Assembly: GCF_018390645.1 (NCBI RefSeq)
Contig: NZ_JAHBGC010000046.1
Span: 95,102-159,101, forward strand
Direction: 5' to 3'
DNA: 64,000 bases
Source of the DNA: Ancylobacter dichloromethanicus
Lineage (GTDB): Bacteria; Pseudomonadota; Alphaproteobacteria; Rhizobiales; Xanthobacteraceae
Shown here: piece by piece, positions 37,096 through 45,390 of the stretch
Numbering within the stretch: position 1 is the first letter of the stretch
Layout of the letters: each line of letters opens with the position of its first letter
Translations under genes and position numbers: made by a program
Notes under the pieces: generated by a model
Seen by the model: the letters and a program-made list of their open reading frames with translations, nothing else
What the model was told of the DNA's origin: nothing
The model's database searches: none

Positions 37096-37383
37096 ATGGC
37101 ACGTCTGTTTTTTCGCCGGGGCGCCAGCGCCGAGGCCGCGCCTGACGCCGCCCGCGAACTTGCCGCCAGGGCGCGGGCATTCCTCGGCGTGGATGAGGAA
37201 ACCACCATTTCCATCAGCGAGATCGCGTGCGGCGACCCCGCCTGCGGCGGCGCCGAGACGGTGGTGCTGGTGATGCGGCCGGGGCGACGGACCGAAGCGG
37301 CCAAGCTGATGAAGCCGCTGTCCACGGTCACCGACGCCGAACTGGCCGAGGCGCTGCGGCCATTATTTGACCCAGCGTCCTGA
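37096..37383 (+). CDS. Small CGDPxC protein of unknown function
   Basis: A 95-aa soluble protein I cannot name. Residues ~13-30 are a helix (AAPDAARELAARARAFLG); next comes ISEIACGDPACGGAETVVLVMRPG, in which the two cysteines (C-G-D-P-A-C) could bind a metal or form a disulfide; the remainder (KLMKPLSTVTDAELAEALRPLF) looks like a strand and a helix. I recall similar CGDPxC small proteins in other alphaproteobacteria but without function. The ATG at 37096 has an AGGAGAGA site 6 bases upstream. It has its own AT-rich promoter and precedes the imelysin operon by 174 bp. Confidence 0.68.
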   Translation: MARLFFRRGASAEAAPDAARELAARARAFLGVDEETTISISEIACGDPACGGAETVVLVMRPGRRTEAAKLMKPLSTVTDAELAEALRPLFDPAS

Positions 37384-37454
37384 CGCGCGGCCTGACATAA
37401 AGTATTTTTGCGAATGGACCGGGGTTACATCCTGAAATCCGGCCGGTTTCATAC

Positions 37455-37471
37455 TGTAAAAACATTCTAAT
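37455..37471 (+). promoter_or_regulatory. Candidate Irr-like (ICE) site upstream of the imelysin operon
   Basis: TGTAAAA-ACA-TTCTAAT matches the Irr control element TTTAGAA-N3-TTCTAAA at 11 of 14 positions by eye. It sits 87 bases before the imelysin ATG in a locally AT-rich stretch. It shares its right half with the suf site at 7130-7146. Regulation by iron or haem status is inferred from this match and from the iron-linked operon downstream. Confidence 0.45.
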
Positions 37472-37557
37472 GTGCGGTCGAACACTTGCGACTGCTTCCG
37501 ACCGTGGCGTAGGAGTCTCCCGCTATGGCGCCTCGGGGGCGCGGGAGGAGAAATTCG

Positions 37558-38850
37558 ATGCGAGCCAGATCACTGTTCGCCACGCCGCTTGTCGCGGCCA
37601 TCGCGCTGGGAGCGGCCTTCGCGGTCGGTCCCGCCGCCGCCGACACGCCGGCGCCGAAGGTGCGCGACATCGTCACCACCTATGCCGATATCGCCGAGGC
37701 GATGTACACCGACAGCCTGACCACCGCCAAGGCGCTGCAGTCGGCGGTCGACACCTTCATCGCGGCGCCGACCGAGGCCAATCTCGACGCCGCGAAGACG
37801 GCGTGGAAGGCCGCCCGGGTGCCTTACCAGCAGACCGAGGGCTTCCGCTTCGCCAACCCCATCGTTGACGAGTGGGAGGGTCGCGTGAACGCCTGGCCGC
37901 TCGACGAGGGGCTGATCGACTATGTCGACAAGGGCTATGGCGAGACCTCCGACGAGAACCCGCTCTACACCGCCAACGTGATCGCCAACACCAAGATCCG
38001 CGTCGGCAAGAAGACCATCGACGCCACCAAGATCACGCCGGAGCTGCTCGACAGCCTGCAGGAGGCGGGCGGCGTCGAGTCGAACGTCGCCATCGGCTAC
38101 CACGCGGTCGAGTTCCTGCTGTGGGGCCAGGACCTCAACGGCACCGGTCCGGGCGCCGGCAAGCGTCCCGCCACCGACTACGACACCGCCAACTGCACCA
38201 ACGGCCATTGCGAGCGCCGCGCCGCTTATCTCAAGGCCGCCACCGACCTGCTGGTGACCGACCTCGGCGACATGGCGAAGTGGTGGGGCAAGAAGGGCAA
38301 GGCCCGCGCCGCCGTGGTGAAGCAGAAGGACAAGGCCGCGCTCGGCACCATCCTCACCGGCCTCGGCTCGCTCTCCTATGGCGAACTGGCCGGCGAGCGC
38401 ATGAAGCTCGGCCTCATCCTTCACGACCCGGAGGAGGAGCATGACTGCTTCTCCGACAACACCCACAACTCGCACTATTATGACGAGGTCGGCATCGCCT
38501 CGATCTATCGCGGCAAGTACACCCGGGTCGATGGCTCGGTGGTCGAGGGCGCATCCCTCGCCGCCTATGCGGGCGCCAAGGCACCCAAGGCCGCCGCGGA
38601 AGCCGACGCCAAGGTCGACGCTGCGCTCGCCGCGCTCAAGGCGATCAAGGACGAGGCCGACAGCGGCAAGCAGGCCTATGACCAGATGATCGGCGAGGGC
38701 AATGCCGAGGGCAACGCGCTGGTGCAGAAGGGCGTGGATTCGCTCGTCGCCCAGACCCGCGCGTTCGAGGGCGTGGTCGCCGCGCTGAAGCTCAAGATCA
38801 AGGTCGAGGGTTCGGACAGCCTGGACGAACCCTCCAAGGTTAGCGAATGA
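37558..38850 (+). CDS. Imelysin-family periplasmic iron-related protein
   Basis: A 430-aa exported protein of the imelysin (peptidase M75) family, proteins tied to periplasmic iron uptake. The signal peptide MRARSLFATPLVAAIALGAAFAVGPAAA precedes a helical-bundle domain. The family motif GxHxxE is present as GYHAVEFLLWG with H182 and E185. Other conserved segments are FRFANPIVDEWEGRVNAWPLDEGLIDY and EEEHDCFSDNTHNSHYYD. Two cysteines in NCTNGHCERR may form a disulfide. The ATG at 37558 has GGGAGGAG 8 bases upstream. It is the first gene of a five-gene operon; the multicopper oxidase starts 7 bases after its stop. Confidence 0.93.
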   Translation: MRARSLFATPLVAAIALGAAFAVGPAAADTPAPKVRDIVTTYADIAEAMYTDSLTTAKALQSAVDTFIAAPTEANLDAAKTAWKAARVPYQQTEGFRFANPIVDEWEGRVNAWPLDEGLIDYVDKGYGETSDENPLYTANVIANTKIRVGKKTIDATKITPELLDSLQEAGGVESNVAIGYHAVEFLLWGQDLNGTGPGAGKRPATDYDTANCTNGHCERRAAYLKAATDLLVTDLGDMAKWWGKKGKARAAVVKQKDKAALGTILTGLGSLSYGELAGERMKLGLILHDPEEEHDCFSDNTHNSHYYDEVGIASIYRGKYTRVDGSVVEGASLAAYAGAKAPKAAAEADAKVDAALAALKAIKDEADSGKQAYDQMIGEGNAEGNALVQKGVDSLVAQTRAFEGVVAALKLKIKVEGSDSLDEPSKVSE

Positions 38851-38857
38851 GGCTGAC

Positions 38858-40327
38858 ATGAACACCGGCGGCGCGGGTCTCTCGCGCCGCGCCTTTCTCG
38901 GCGCGGGCGCGGCGATCGGTGGGCTGGCGCTGTTGGCGCCGACGCGCACCGGCATGGCGCGCGCCCCCGCTCCCTTCGCGCCGACGCACACGCTCACCCT
39001 CACCGCCGGTGAGATGGAACTGAAGCTGCTCGGGCCGGACCGGCCGCTGAGCCGCATCTACGCCTATGACGGCGTTCCCTTCCAGACGCTGCGCCTGCCG
39101 CGCGGCGCGCGGCTCAAGGCCACCTTCGTCAACGGCATTGACGAGGGCTCGACGCTGCACTGCCACGGCATCCGCATGCCGAACGAATTCGACGGCGTGC
39201 CGACCCTGACCCAGCCGCTGGTGCAGCCGGGCGGGCGCTTCGTGCACCTGCTGCCGCTCGACGACCCCGGCACCTTCTTTTTCCATCCCCATTGCGACGA
39301 GACGGGCCAGACCGGCCGGGGGCTGGCCGGGGTGCTGATCGTCGAGGACCCGCGCGACCCGGCCTTCGACGCCGAGCACGTGCTGTGCCTGAAGGACTGG
39401 CGGCTGGCGGAAGATGGCAGCTTCCTCGCCTTCTCCGAGCCGGGCGGTGCTTCCAAGGCCGGCACCTTCGGCGCCACCCGCACGGTCAACGGCGCTCCCT
39501 CGCTCGAACTGAAGGCGCCCGCCGGCGGGCATGCGCGGCTGCGCATCCTCAACCTCGATTCCACCCGCATCATGGATATCGGCGCCGAGGGCGGCGAGGG
39601 TTTCGACGCGTGGCTCATCGCGGTGGACGGGCACGCGCTGGAGCCGGTGCGGCTCGACGACCTGCCGGACGGCATCTGGCGCATGGGGCCGGCGCAGCGC
39701 ATCGACGTCGACATCCGCATGCCGGCCGACGGCTCGCCGGTGACGCTGGGCGACTACCGCGCCGCCGACATCTACCGGTTCGCCACGCTGACCGCCGAGG
39801 GCCGGGTGGCGAAGCCGCGCAAGGGGCCGCTGGCCCTGCCGGCGCCCGAACTGCCGAAGCCGGACATGAAGGAGGCGACGCGGCTCTCCTTCACCCTCCA
39901 GCAGGCGACCAACCAGGCGGTGAAGGACCTTGCCCTGCCGGCCGACGATCCGCTCGCCAAGGCGTTGATCGACAGCCTGTGCGTGGGCTCGACCACCTAT
40001 TGGGGCATCCAGTCCGAATCCTGGCCCACCGGCACGCGCCGCAACCTGCCGCCGCCGCTCGCCCGCATGGAGACGGGGGCCTCCTATGTGGTGGAGATCA
40101 AGAACGAGACCCGCTATCCCCACCCCGTCCATCTACACGGCCACGCCTTCGAGGTGCTGAGTTCCAGCCTCGGCCGGCTGCCCCATCACTGGGCCGACAC
40201 GGTGCTGGTGCAGCCGGGCGAGGCGGTCGAGGTCGCCTTCGTCGCCGCGCCCGGCGACTGGGTGTTCCACTGCCACATTCTGGAGCATATGGAGACCGGG
40301 ATGATGGGCTGGTTCCGGATCGTGTGA
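38858..40327 (+). CDS. Tat-exported multicopper oxidase
   Basis: A 489-aa three-cupredoxin multicopper oxidase, probably oxidising Fe(II) or Cu(I) in the periplasm with oxygen. The N-terminus LSRRAFLGAGAAIGGLALLAP is a twin-arginine signal. All four copper motifs are intact: H101-x-H103 in LHCHGIRM, H143-x-H145 in FHPHCDETG, H422-xx-H425-x-H427 in HPVHLHGHAF, and HCHILEHMETGM (471-482) with a methionine axial ligand. The mix resembles CueO/laccase-like enzymes. Its location between an imelysin and a di-haem gene favours ferroxidase activity, an inference. The stop overlaps the next ATG (TGATG). Confidence 0.92.
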   Translation: MNTGGAGLSRRAFLGAGAAIGGLALLAPTRTGMARAPAPFAPTHTLTLTAGEMELKLLGPDRPLSRIYAYDGVPFQTLRLPRGARLKATFVNGIDEGSTLHCHGIRMPNEFDGVPTLTQPLVQPGGRFVHLLPLDDPGTFFFHPHCDETGQTGRGLAGVLIVEDPRDPAFDAEHVLCLKDWRLAEDGSFLAFSEPGGASKAGTFGATRTVNGAPSLELKAPAGGHARLRILNLDSTRIMDIGAEGGEGFDAWLIAVDGHALEPVRLDDLPDGIWRMGPAQRIDVDIRMPADGSPVTLGDYRAADIYRFATLTAEGRVAKPRKGPLALPAPELPKPDMKEATRLSFTLQQATNQAVKDLALPADDPLAKALIDSLCVGSTTYWGIQSESWPTGTRRNLPPPLARMETGASYVVEIKNETRYPHPVHLHGHAFEVLSSSLGRLPHHWADTVLVQPGEAVEVAFVAAPGDWVFHCHILEHMETGMMGWFRIV

Positions 40328-41589
40328 TGGAACGCCCGCACCATGCCGCGCGCCGGCTTCCTTCCCCGGCGCAGGCTGCGCGCGGCGGCATCGCCGCCAT
40401 GGTGCTCTTTTATGCCGTGCTGCTGGTCGCCCCCGCAGCCGCCGAAGACAGCCGCCTCGACGCCGCCATCGGCAAGGCGCTGTTCGAGCGGCCCTGGGTG
40501 CCGGCGCCCAGTTCCACCCGCGCCAATGACGGGCTCGGCCCGCTGTTCGACGCACGCTCCTGTTCCGCCTGCCACCCCGGCGGCGCCGGGCGCGGGGCGA
40601 CGGCACTGGACGCGGAGGGACGGCCCGAAGGGCTTGGCCTCGTGCTTTCCCTGTTCCGCAGTGATGGCGCCGGCGATCCCGTCTACGGCCACCGGCTGGA
40701 GACGATGACGCTGCCGGGCGTGCCGGCGGAGGGCGCCATCGCGGTCGCGGTCGAGGATGGCCGCCGTACCCCCCGGCTTGCCGCTCCCGGCTACGGCCCG
40801 CTCGACCCCGCGACGCATATGTCGCTTCGCGCCGCCCCCGATCTGCGCGGGCGCGGCAAGCTGGAACAGGTGGACGACGCGGCGATCCTCGCGCTGGAGG
40901 ACCCCGACGACCGCGACGGCGACGGGGTGCGCGGCCGCGCCCACCGGTTAGAGACCGCCGAGGGCGGCTCGTCCATCGGCCGCTTCGGCTGGAAGGCGAG
41001 CCACCCGACGCTGGCCGGCCAGGCCTCGGAAGCGTTCGCGCTCGATCTCGGCCTGTCGACGCCGCTGCGGCCCGAGCCGTGGGGTGACTGCACCGAGGCG
41101 CAGGCGGCCTGCCGCAACGCCCCGCACGGGCGCGACGCGGAAGGCGAGCCGGAGATTTCCGACGCCATCGTGCAGCGCATCGTCGCCTATCTGCGCGCGC
41201 TCAAGCTGCCGGAGGGCGGCGGGGATGCGGGCGGCGCCCAGCTCTTCGCCACCACCGGCTGCGCCGCCTGCCATCGACCATCGCTGCCCACCCGCGCGGG
41301 CGGAGCCGTGGCGCTGCACACCGACGTGCTGCTGCACGAGATGGGCGAGGGGCTTTCCGACCCGGCCGGCGTGCCGGGCGTGGCGGCTTCCGAATGGCGC
41401 ACCGCGCCGCTCGCCGGTCTTTCCGGCGCGCTGGCGCGCGGTGTCGGCCTGCTGCACGATGGCCGCGCCACCGGTGTGGCGGAGGCCGTTCGCTGGCATG
41501 GCGGCGAGGCGGCGGGCGCCCGCGCGCGGTTCGACGCCCTCGACGCGGGCGACCGCGCACGACTGATCGACTATGTATCATCCCTTTAG
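40327..41589 (+). CDS. Di-haem c-type oxidoreductase (DUF1111/di-haem thiol oxidase-like)
   Basis: A 420-aa exported cytochrome c protein. A short N-terminal hydrophobic segment (GIAAMVLFYAVLLVAPAAA) serves as signal. Two haem c sites are seen: C79-SA-CH near FDARSCSACHPGG and C312-AA-CH in TGCAACHRPSLPT. Further segments such as GRFGWKASHPTLAGQASEAFALDLGLS match the DUF1111 di-haem family usually encoded beside imelysin genes. Electron partner and substrate are unknown. The ATG at 40327 overlaps the oxidase stop. Another imelysin gene follows after 13 bases. Confidence 0.9.
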   Translation: MERPHHAARRLPSPAQAARGGIAAMVLFYAVLLVAPAAAEDSRLDAAIGKALFERPWVPAPSSTRANDGLGPLFDARSCSACHPGGAGRGATALDAEGRPEGLGLVLSLFRSDGAGDPVYGHRLETMTLPGVPAEGAIAVAVEDGRRTPRLAAPGYGPLDPATHMSLRAAPDLRGRGKLEQVDDAAILALEDPDDRDGDGVRGRAHRLETAEGGSSIGRFGWKASHPTLAGQASEAFALDLGLSTPLRPEPWGDCTEAQAACRNAPHGRDAEGEPEISDAIVQRIVAYLRALKLPEGGGDAGGAQLFATTGCAACHRPSLPTRAGGAVALHTDVLLHEMGEGLSDPAGVPGVAASEWRTAPLAGLSGALARGVGLLHDGRATGVAEAVRWHGGEAAGARARFDALDAGDRARLIDYVSSL

Positions 41590-41602
41590 AGCGAGGCCTC
41601 CC

Positions 41603-42727
41603 ATGAACCGATCCCCCTTCGCGGTGGCACTGGCGCTGGTGAGCCAGATCGGACAGGCGGCGCAGGGCGTGCCGGTGCTCGCCGCCGCCACCACCCTGCT
41701 CACCACGCTTTTCATCGGCCGCGCCCATGCCGCGCCGGTGTCGGCGCCCGATGTGGTCGAGAGCTGGCTGCTGCCGCGCTACGACACGCTGCTCGCCTCC
41801 GCCAAGGCGCAGCAGGAGGCGTGGGAGGCGTTCTGCAAGGCGCCCTCGGCGGAGGGGGCGGCGACGCTTAAGACCCGCTTCGCCGCCGTGTCCGACGCCT
41901 GGGCGGCGGTGGAGTTCATCACCTTCGGCCCGGTCATGCTGTCGCTGCGGCCGGACCGCTTCAACCTGTTTCCGGAGCGCCGCAACGCGGTCGGCCGCTC
42001 GGTGGCCGAACTCATTGCCGACCCCACCGACGAGCGGCTCCAGCCGAAGCGCTTCTTCCGCCTCAGCGCGGCGGCGCAGGGCCTGCCGGCGCTGGAGCGC
42101 CTGCTCTATGACGAGGGCGCGCAAGCCGCGTTGCTGTCCGGCCCGGAGGCGGCGCGGCGCTGCGCGATCGGCGAGGCGGTCGCGCTCAATCTCGCCACCA
42201 TCGCCCAGGAAATCCGCACCGGCTGGGGCGACCGCAGCGAGGGGCTGCTGGCGCAGCTTCTCGCCGGCAAGGCCGACCCGGTCTATTTCCCCGATCCGAA
42301 CGCCCTGCTCAGCCAGATGGTGACCGATCTGGCCGGGGCCTATCAGCGCGTGGTCGACCAGCGCCTGCTGGTGGTGCTCGGCAAGAACAGCGACGAGGCC
42401 CGGCCGCTCATCGCCGACCGCCGCCGCAGCGGGCTGTCGAAGCAGACGATTGTCACCATCATCGAGAGCGCCGGCACGCTGGCCGGGGCGCTCGCCGCCG
42501 GGCTCGACCCGAAGGACCGGGCGGGCCTCGCCACGACGATGCAGGCGGCGGGCACGGCGGCGGAGGGGCTGCCCGACGACATCGGCGCGGCCGCCACCAC
42601 CGACGAGGGCCGCAAGACGCTGCAGGCGGCGATCGTCGCCTTCAAGGCGGCGCAGGCGAGCGTCGCCAAGCCGCTGGCCTCCGGGCTCGGCGTGCCGCTC
42701 GGCTTCAACGCGCTCGACGGCGACTGA
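41603..42727 (+). CDS. Second imelysin-family periplasmic protein
   Basis: A 374-aa exported helical protein. The signal peptide runs over MNRSPFAVALALV...TTLFIGRAHA, with the mature part starting near residue 43. VVESWLLPRYDTLLASAKAQQEAWEAFCKAP and GLPALERLLYDEGAQAAL are typical of the shorter imelysin paralogue found next to di-haem genes. The GxHxxE motif is replaced by G-L-P-A-L-E, so the metal histidine is missing while E is kept, a common trait of this paralogue. The ATG at 41603 gives the signal peptide; the in-frame ATG at 41573 lies inside the upstream gene. The DUF1513 gene follows 11 bases on. Confidence 0.88.
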   Translation: MNRSPFAVALALVSQIGQAAQGVPVLAAATTLLTTLFIGRAHAAPVSAPDVVESWLLPRYDTLLASAKAQQEAWEAFCKAPSAEGAATLKTRFAAVSDAWAAVEFITFGPVMLSLRPDRFNLFPERRNAVGRSVAELIADPTDERLQPKRFFRLSAAAQGLPALERLLYDEGAQAALLSGPEAARRCAIGEAVALNLATIAQEIRTGWGDRSEGLLAQLLAGKADPVYFPDPNALLSQMVTDLAGAYQRVVDQRLLVVLGKNSDEARPLIADRRRSGLSKQTIVTIIESAGTLAGALAAGLDPKDRAGLATTMQAAGTAAEGLPDDIGAAATTDEGRKTLQAAIVAFKAAQASVAKPLASGLGVPLGFNALDGD

Positions 42728-42738
42728 GGGAGGCGCAT

Positions 42739-43863
42739 ATGGGTATTATCGATGTCACCCGCCGCTCGCTGATCGGCACCTTCGGCGCGCTTGCGGCCGC
42801 GCCGCGGGTGCTGTTCGCCAGCGGTGCCGCGCATGCGCGCGATCATCTGCTGGACGCGGAATGGCTGGCCACCGCCGGCGTCGGCGACGGCTTCGCCCCC
42901 GTGGTGCTCTCCCCCGAATTCGGCGCCACCGCTGTCGGCGCAGGGACGCAGCGCCTGCACTGGGTGGAGCCGAGCCCGGACGGGCGCACGGCGGTCGCGG
43001 TGGCGCGCCGGCCCGGCACCACCGCCGTGCTGTTCGACCGCCGCGAAGGCACGGTGCGCGCCACCTTCGAGCCGGGCGGGGGGCGGGTGTTCTCCGGCCA
43101 TGGGCGCTTCATCGACGGCGGAAGGCGCTTCCTCGCGGTCGAGATCGCGCGGGCGGACGGGCAGGGCGTGGTCACCCGCCGCGTGGTCGAGGCCGGCTTC
43201 GCGGTGGAGGCGGAATGGGCCTCCGCCGGCATCGGGCCGCACGACATGCTTCCGGTTCAGGATTCTCGGGGCGGCGCGCTCATCGTCGCCAATGGCGGCG
43301 TCGAGCCGCACACGCCGGAGGCGCTGGGCGCCGAGGTCGCCGGTTCCGGCATCGCGCAGCTCGACCCGGTGAGCGGCGCCGTGCGTGCCACGGCGGCGCT
43401 GGGCGAGGATCTCGCCTCGCTCTCGCTGCGCCACCTCACCGCGGGCGCCGACGGCTTCACCGTGGTTGCGGCGCAGGACCTGCTGGCCGACGGCGTCGCC
43501 CGGCCGCTGCTCTACGCGGTGGAGGGCGAGGGGCTGCGCGCCTTCGACGCGCCGGACGAGGCGTGGCGCGGGCTGCGCACCTATGTCGGCTCGGTGGCGC
43601 TCGACGCGTCGGGCGCCTATGTCGCCGCCGCCAGCCCGCGCGGCAACCGGGTGGCGCTGTGGCGGCGCGACGGGCGTTACATCGGCTCGCTGCCGCTGGT
43701 CGATGGCTGCGGCCTGGCCCCGACCCGCGCGGCCGGCCAGTTCCTCGCCACCAGCGGCCTCGGCGAGACCGTGTTGATCGGCACCGATGGCGACGAGGTG
43801 GGCGTGATCGCCCGCCGCTCCGGCGGGCCACGCTACGACAACCACGCCGTGCTGGTGGCGTGA
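42739..43863 (+). CDS. DUF1513 protein, likely periplasmic beta-propeller
   Basis: A 374-aa protein of the DUF1513 family, always found near imelysin genes. The N-terminus MGIIDVTRRSLIGTFGALAAAPRVLF has a twin-arginine-like motif. Repeated blade-like motifs follow (LHWVEPSPDGRTAVAVARRPG, GGRVFSGHGRFIDGGRRFLAVE, AGIGPHDMLPVQD, ANGGVEPHTP), consistent with a beta-propeller, and the C-terminus has RYDNHAVLVA. The function is unknown, and a partner role in periplasmic iron handling is inferred from context only. It closes the operon; 106 bp later the aminotransferase begins. Confidence 0.88.
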   Translation: MGIIDVTRRSLIGTFGALAAAPRVLFASGAAHARDHLLDAEWLATAGVGDGFAPVVLSPEFGATAVGAGTQRLHWVEPSPDGRTAVAVARRPGTTAVLFDRREGTVRATFEPGGGRVFSGHGRFIDGGRRFLAVEIARADGQGVVTRRVVEAGFAVEAEWASAGIGPHDMLPVQDSRGGALIVANGGVEPHTPEALGAEVAGSGIAQLDPVSGAVRATAALGEDLASLSLRHLTAGADGFTVVAAQDLLADGVARPLLYAVEGEGLRAFDAPDEAWRGLRTYVGSVALDASGAYVAAASPRGNRVALWRRDGRYIGSLPLVDGCGLAPTRAAGQFLATSGLGETVLIGTDGDEVGVIARRSGGPRYDNHAVLVA

Positions 43864-43969
43864 CGGGCGGGGATGGGCGCCTCGCTTTTGCTGATGCCTA
43901 AATGAGCCGGGCGGGGTAAAACGCAGCGGTTGCGTTCGATCGCTCCATATCCCGCTCCGAGCCCGTGAA

Positions 43970-45175
43970 ATGAATTCCCTGTTCGCCGCCCTGCCGACCA
44001 CCGTGTTCGAGACCATGTCGCGCCTCGCCCGCGAACATGACGCGGTCAATCTCGGCCAGGGCTTCCCGGACGATCCCGGCCCGCGCGACCTGCGCGAGAA
44101 GGCGGCCGAGGCGGTGCTGAACGGCTGGAACCAGTACCCGCCGATGATGGGGACGCCCGAACTGCGCCGCGCCGTCGCCGATCACTATAGAGAATGGCAG
44201 GGGCTCGACCTCGACCCGGACACCGAGGTGATGGTCACCTCGGGCGCCACCGAGGCGATCGCCGGCGCTCTGCTGGCGCTGATCGAGCCCGGCGACGAGG
44301 TGGTGCTGTTCCAGCCGCTCTACGATGCCTACCTGCCGCTGGTGCGCCGCGCCGGCGGGGTGCCGCGTCTGGTGCGGCTGGTGCCGCCGCTGTGGCGGCT
44401 GACGGAAGAGGCGCTGGCGCAGGCGTTCACCCCGCGCACCCGGCTGGTGCTGTTCAACAACCCGCACAACCCGACCGGCCGGGTGTTCGACGAAGGCGAA
44501 CTCGCGCTGCTCGCCGGCTTCTGCGCCCGCACCGGTGCCGTGCTGGTGAGCGACGAGGTGTGGGAGCACGTGATCTTCGACGGGCGGGAGCATTGCTCCG
44601 TGCTGTCGCTGCCAGAGATGCGCGGGCGGGCGGTGAAGATCGGCTCGGCCGGCAAGATTTTCGGCATGACCGGCTGGAAGGTCGGTTTCGTCTGCGCCGC
44701 GCCGGAACTGATGCGGGTGCTCTCCAGGGCGCACCAGTTCCTCACCTTCACCACGCCGCCCGCGCTCCAGCAGGCGGTCGCCTATGGGCTGGGCAAGGAG
44801 CGCGATTGGTTCCTCGCCACCCGCGCCGGGCTGCAACGCTCGCGCGACCGGCTGGCGGAGGGGTTGTCGCGGCTCGGCTTCGCGGTATTGCCCTCGGCCG
44901 GCACCTATTTCCTCAATGTCGACCTCGCCCCGCTCGATCTTTCCCCGCTCGATGCTGCCCCGGTCGATGCCGGCCCGCGCGACGAGGCGTTCTGCCGCCG
45001 TCTGGTGGCGCGCGAGGGCGTGGCGGCGATCCCCGTCTCCGCCTTCTATGCCGGGCAGCCGGTGGACAGCGTGGTGCGCTTCTGTTTCGCCAAGACCGAC
45101 GCCACCATCGACCGCGCGCTGGAGCGCATGGGCGGCGTGAGTGCCCGCAAACGGGCAGCGGGTGCCGCGCAATAA
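43970..45175 (+). CDS. PLP-dependent class I aminotransferase (methionine/kynurenine aminotransferase-like)
   Basis: A 401-aa fold-type I enzyme. Motifs are AVNLGQGFPDDPGP (residues ~26-39), NQYPPMMGTPELRRAVADHY, VLFNNPHNPTGRVFDE near residue 160, VSDEVWEHVIFDG, and the PLP lysine K229 in SAGKIFGMTGWKVGFVCA. The FPDDPGP start and the K-loop place it with YbdL (methionine aminotransferase) and kynurenine-oxoglutarate transaminases. Its substrate is not set by sequence. A ~20-residue tail rich in Arg and Ala follows the domain. It lies upstream of the sigma-54 urt promoter and does not share it. Confidence 0.88.
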   Translation: MNSLFAALPTTVFETMSRLAREHDAVNLGQGFPDDPGPRDLREKAAEAVLNGWNQYPPMMGTPELRRAVADHYREWQGLDLDPDTEVMVTSGATEAIAGALLALIEPGDEVVLFQPLYDAYLPLVRRAGGVPRLVRLVPPLWRLTEEALAQAFTPRTRLVLFNNPHNPTGRVFDEGELALLAGFCARTGAVLVSDEVWEHVIFDGREHCSVLSLPEMRGRAVKIGSAGKIFGMTGWKVGFVCAAPELMRVLSRAHQFLTFTTPPALQQAVAYGLGKERDWFLATRAGLQRSRDRLAEGLSRLGFAVLPSAGTYFLNVDLAPLDLSPLDAAPVDAGPRDEAFCRRLVAREGVAAIPVSAFYAGQPVDSVVRFCFAKTDATIDRALERMGGVSARKRAAGAAQ

Positions 45176-45225
45176 ATAGGCAGGCGCAACCCGTCCGCCG
45201 ATAATTGGGCAGTTGAGCGCGACAT

Positions 45226-45242
45226 TGCACAATGGGTGGGCA
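45226..45242 (+). promoter_or_regulatory. Candidate NtrC-binding site for the urt-ure operon
   Basis: The 17-base TGCACAATGGGTGGGCA keeps the outer TGCAC...GCA arms of the NtrC consensus (TGCACCA-N3-TGGTGCA), with mismatches inside. It is centred about 108 bases before the expected start of transcription from the sigma-54 promoter at 45315, a distance normal for NtrC enhancers. It is proposed only because of that position. Confidence 0.4.
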
Positions 45243-45314
45243 GATTTCCGTTTCGTGAGGGGGCGCGCGGCGATGTGTGCATCGGCGGGTCCCGCCATCG
45301 CCCTATTCCCGGCC

Positions 45315-45332
45315 TTGGCACGCGGGTTGCAA
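45315..45332 (+). promoter_or_regulatory. Sigma-54 promoter of the urt-ure operon
   Basis: TTGGCACG-CGGG-TTGCAA is a perfect -24/-12 sigma-54 promoter core, with GG at 45317-45318 and GC at 45329-45330 separated by the required 10 bases. The expected transcript start near 45342 leaves a ~50-base leader to the urtA ATG. It implies activation by an enhancer-binding protein, most likely NtrC, under nitrogen limitation. Confidence 0.85.
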
Positions 45333-45390
45333 ACCATTCCCCTGGCACGCGGACGGGGGTCCTGCGTGTGAACTCCAGAAGGGAATAAAG

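Noticed and set aside
39292..40326. Upstream extension of the di-haem protein frame
   Set aside because: It overlaps the multicopper oxidase in another frame and has shadow-type composition; the ATG at 40327 gives a signal peptide.
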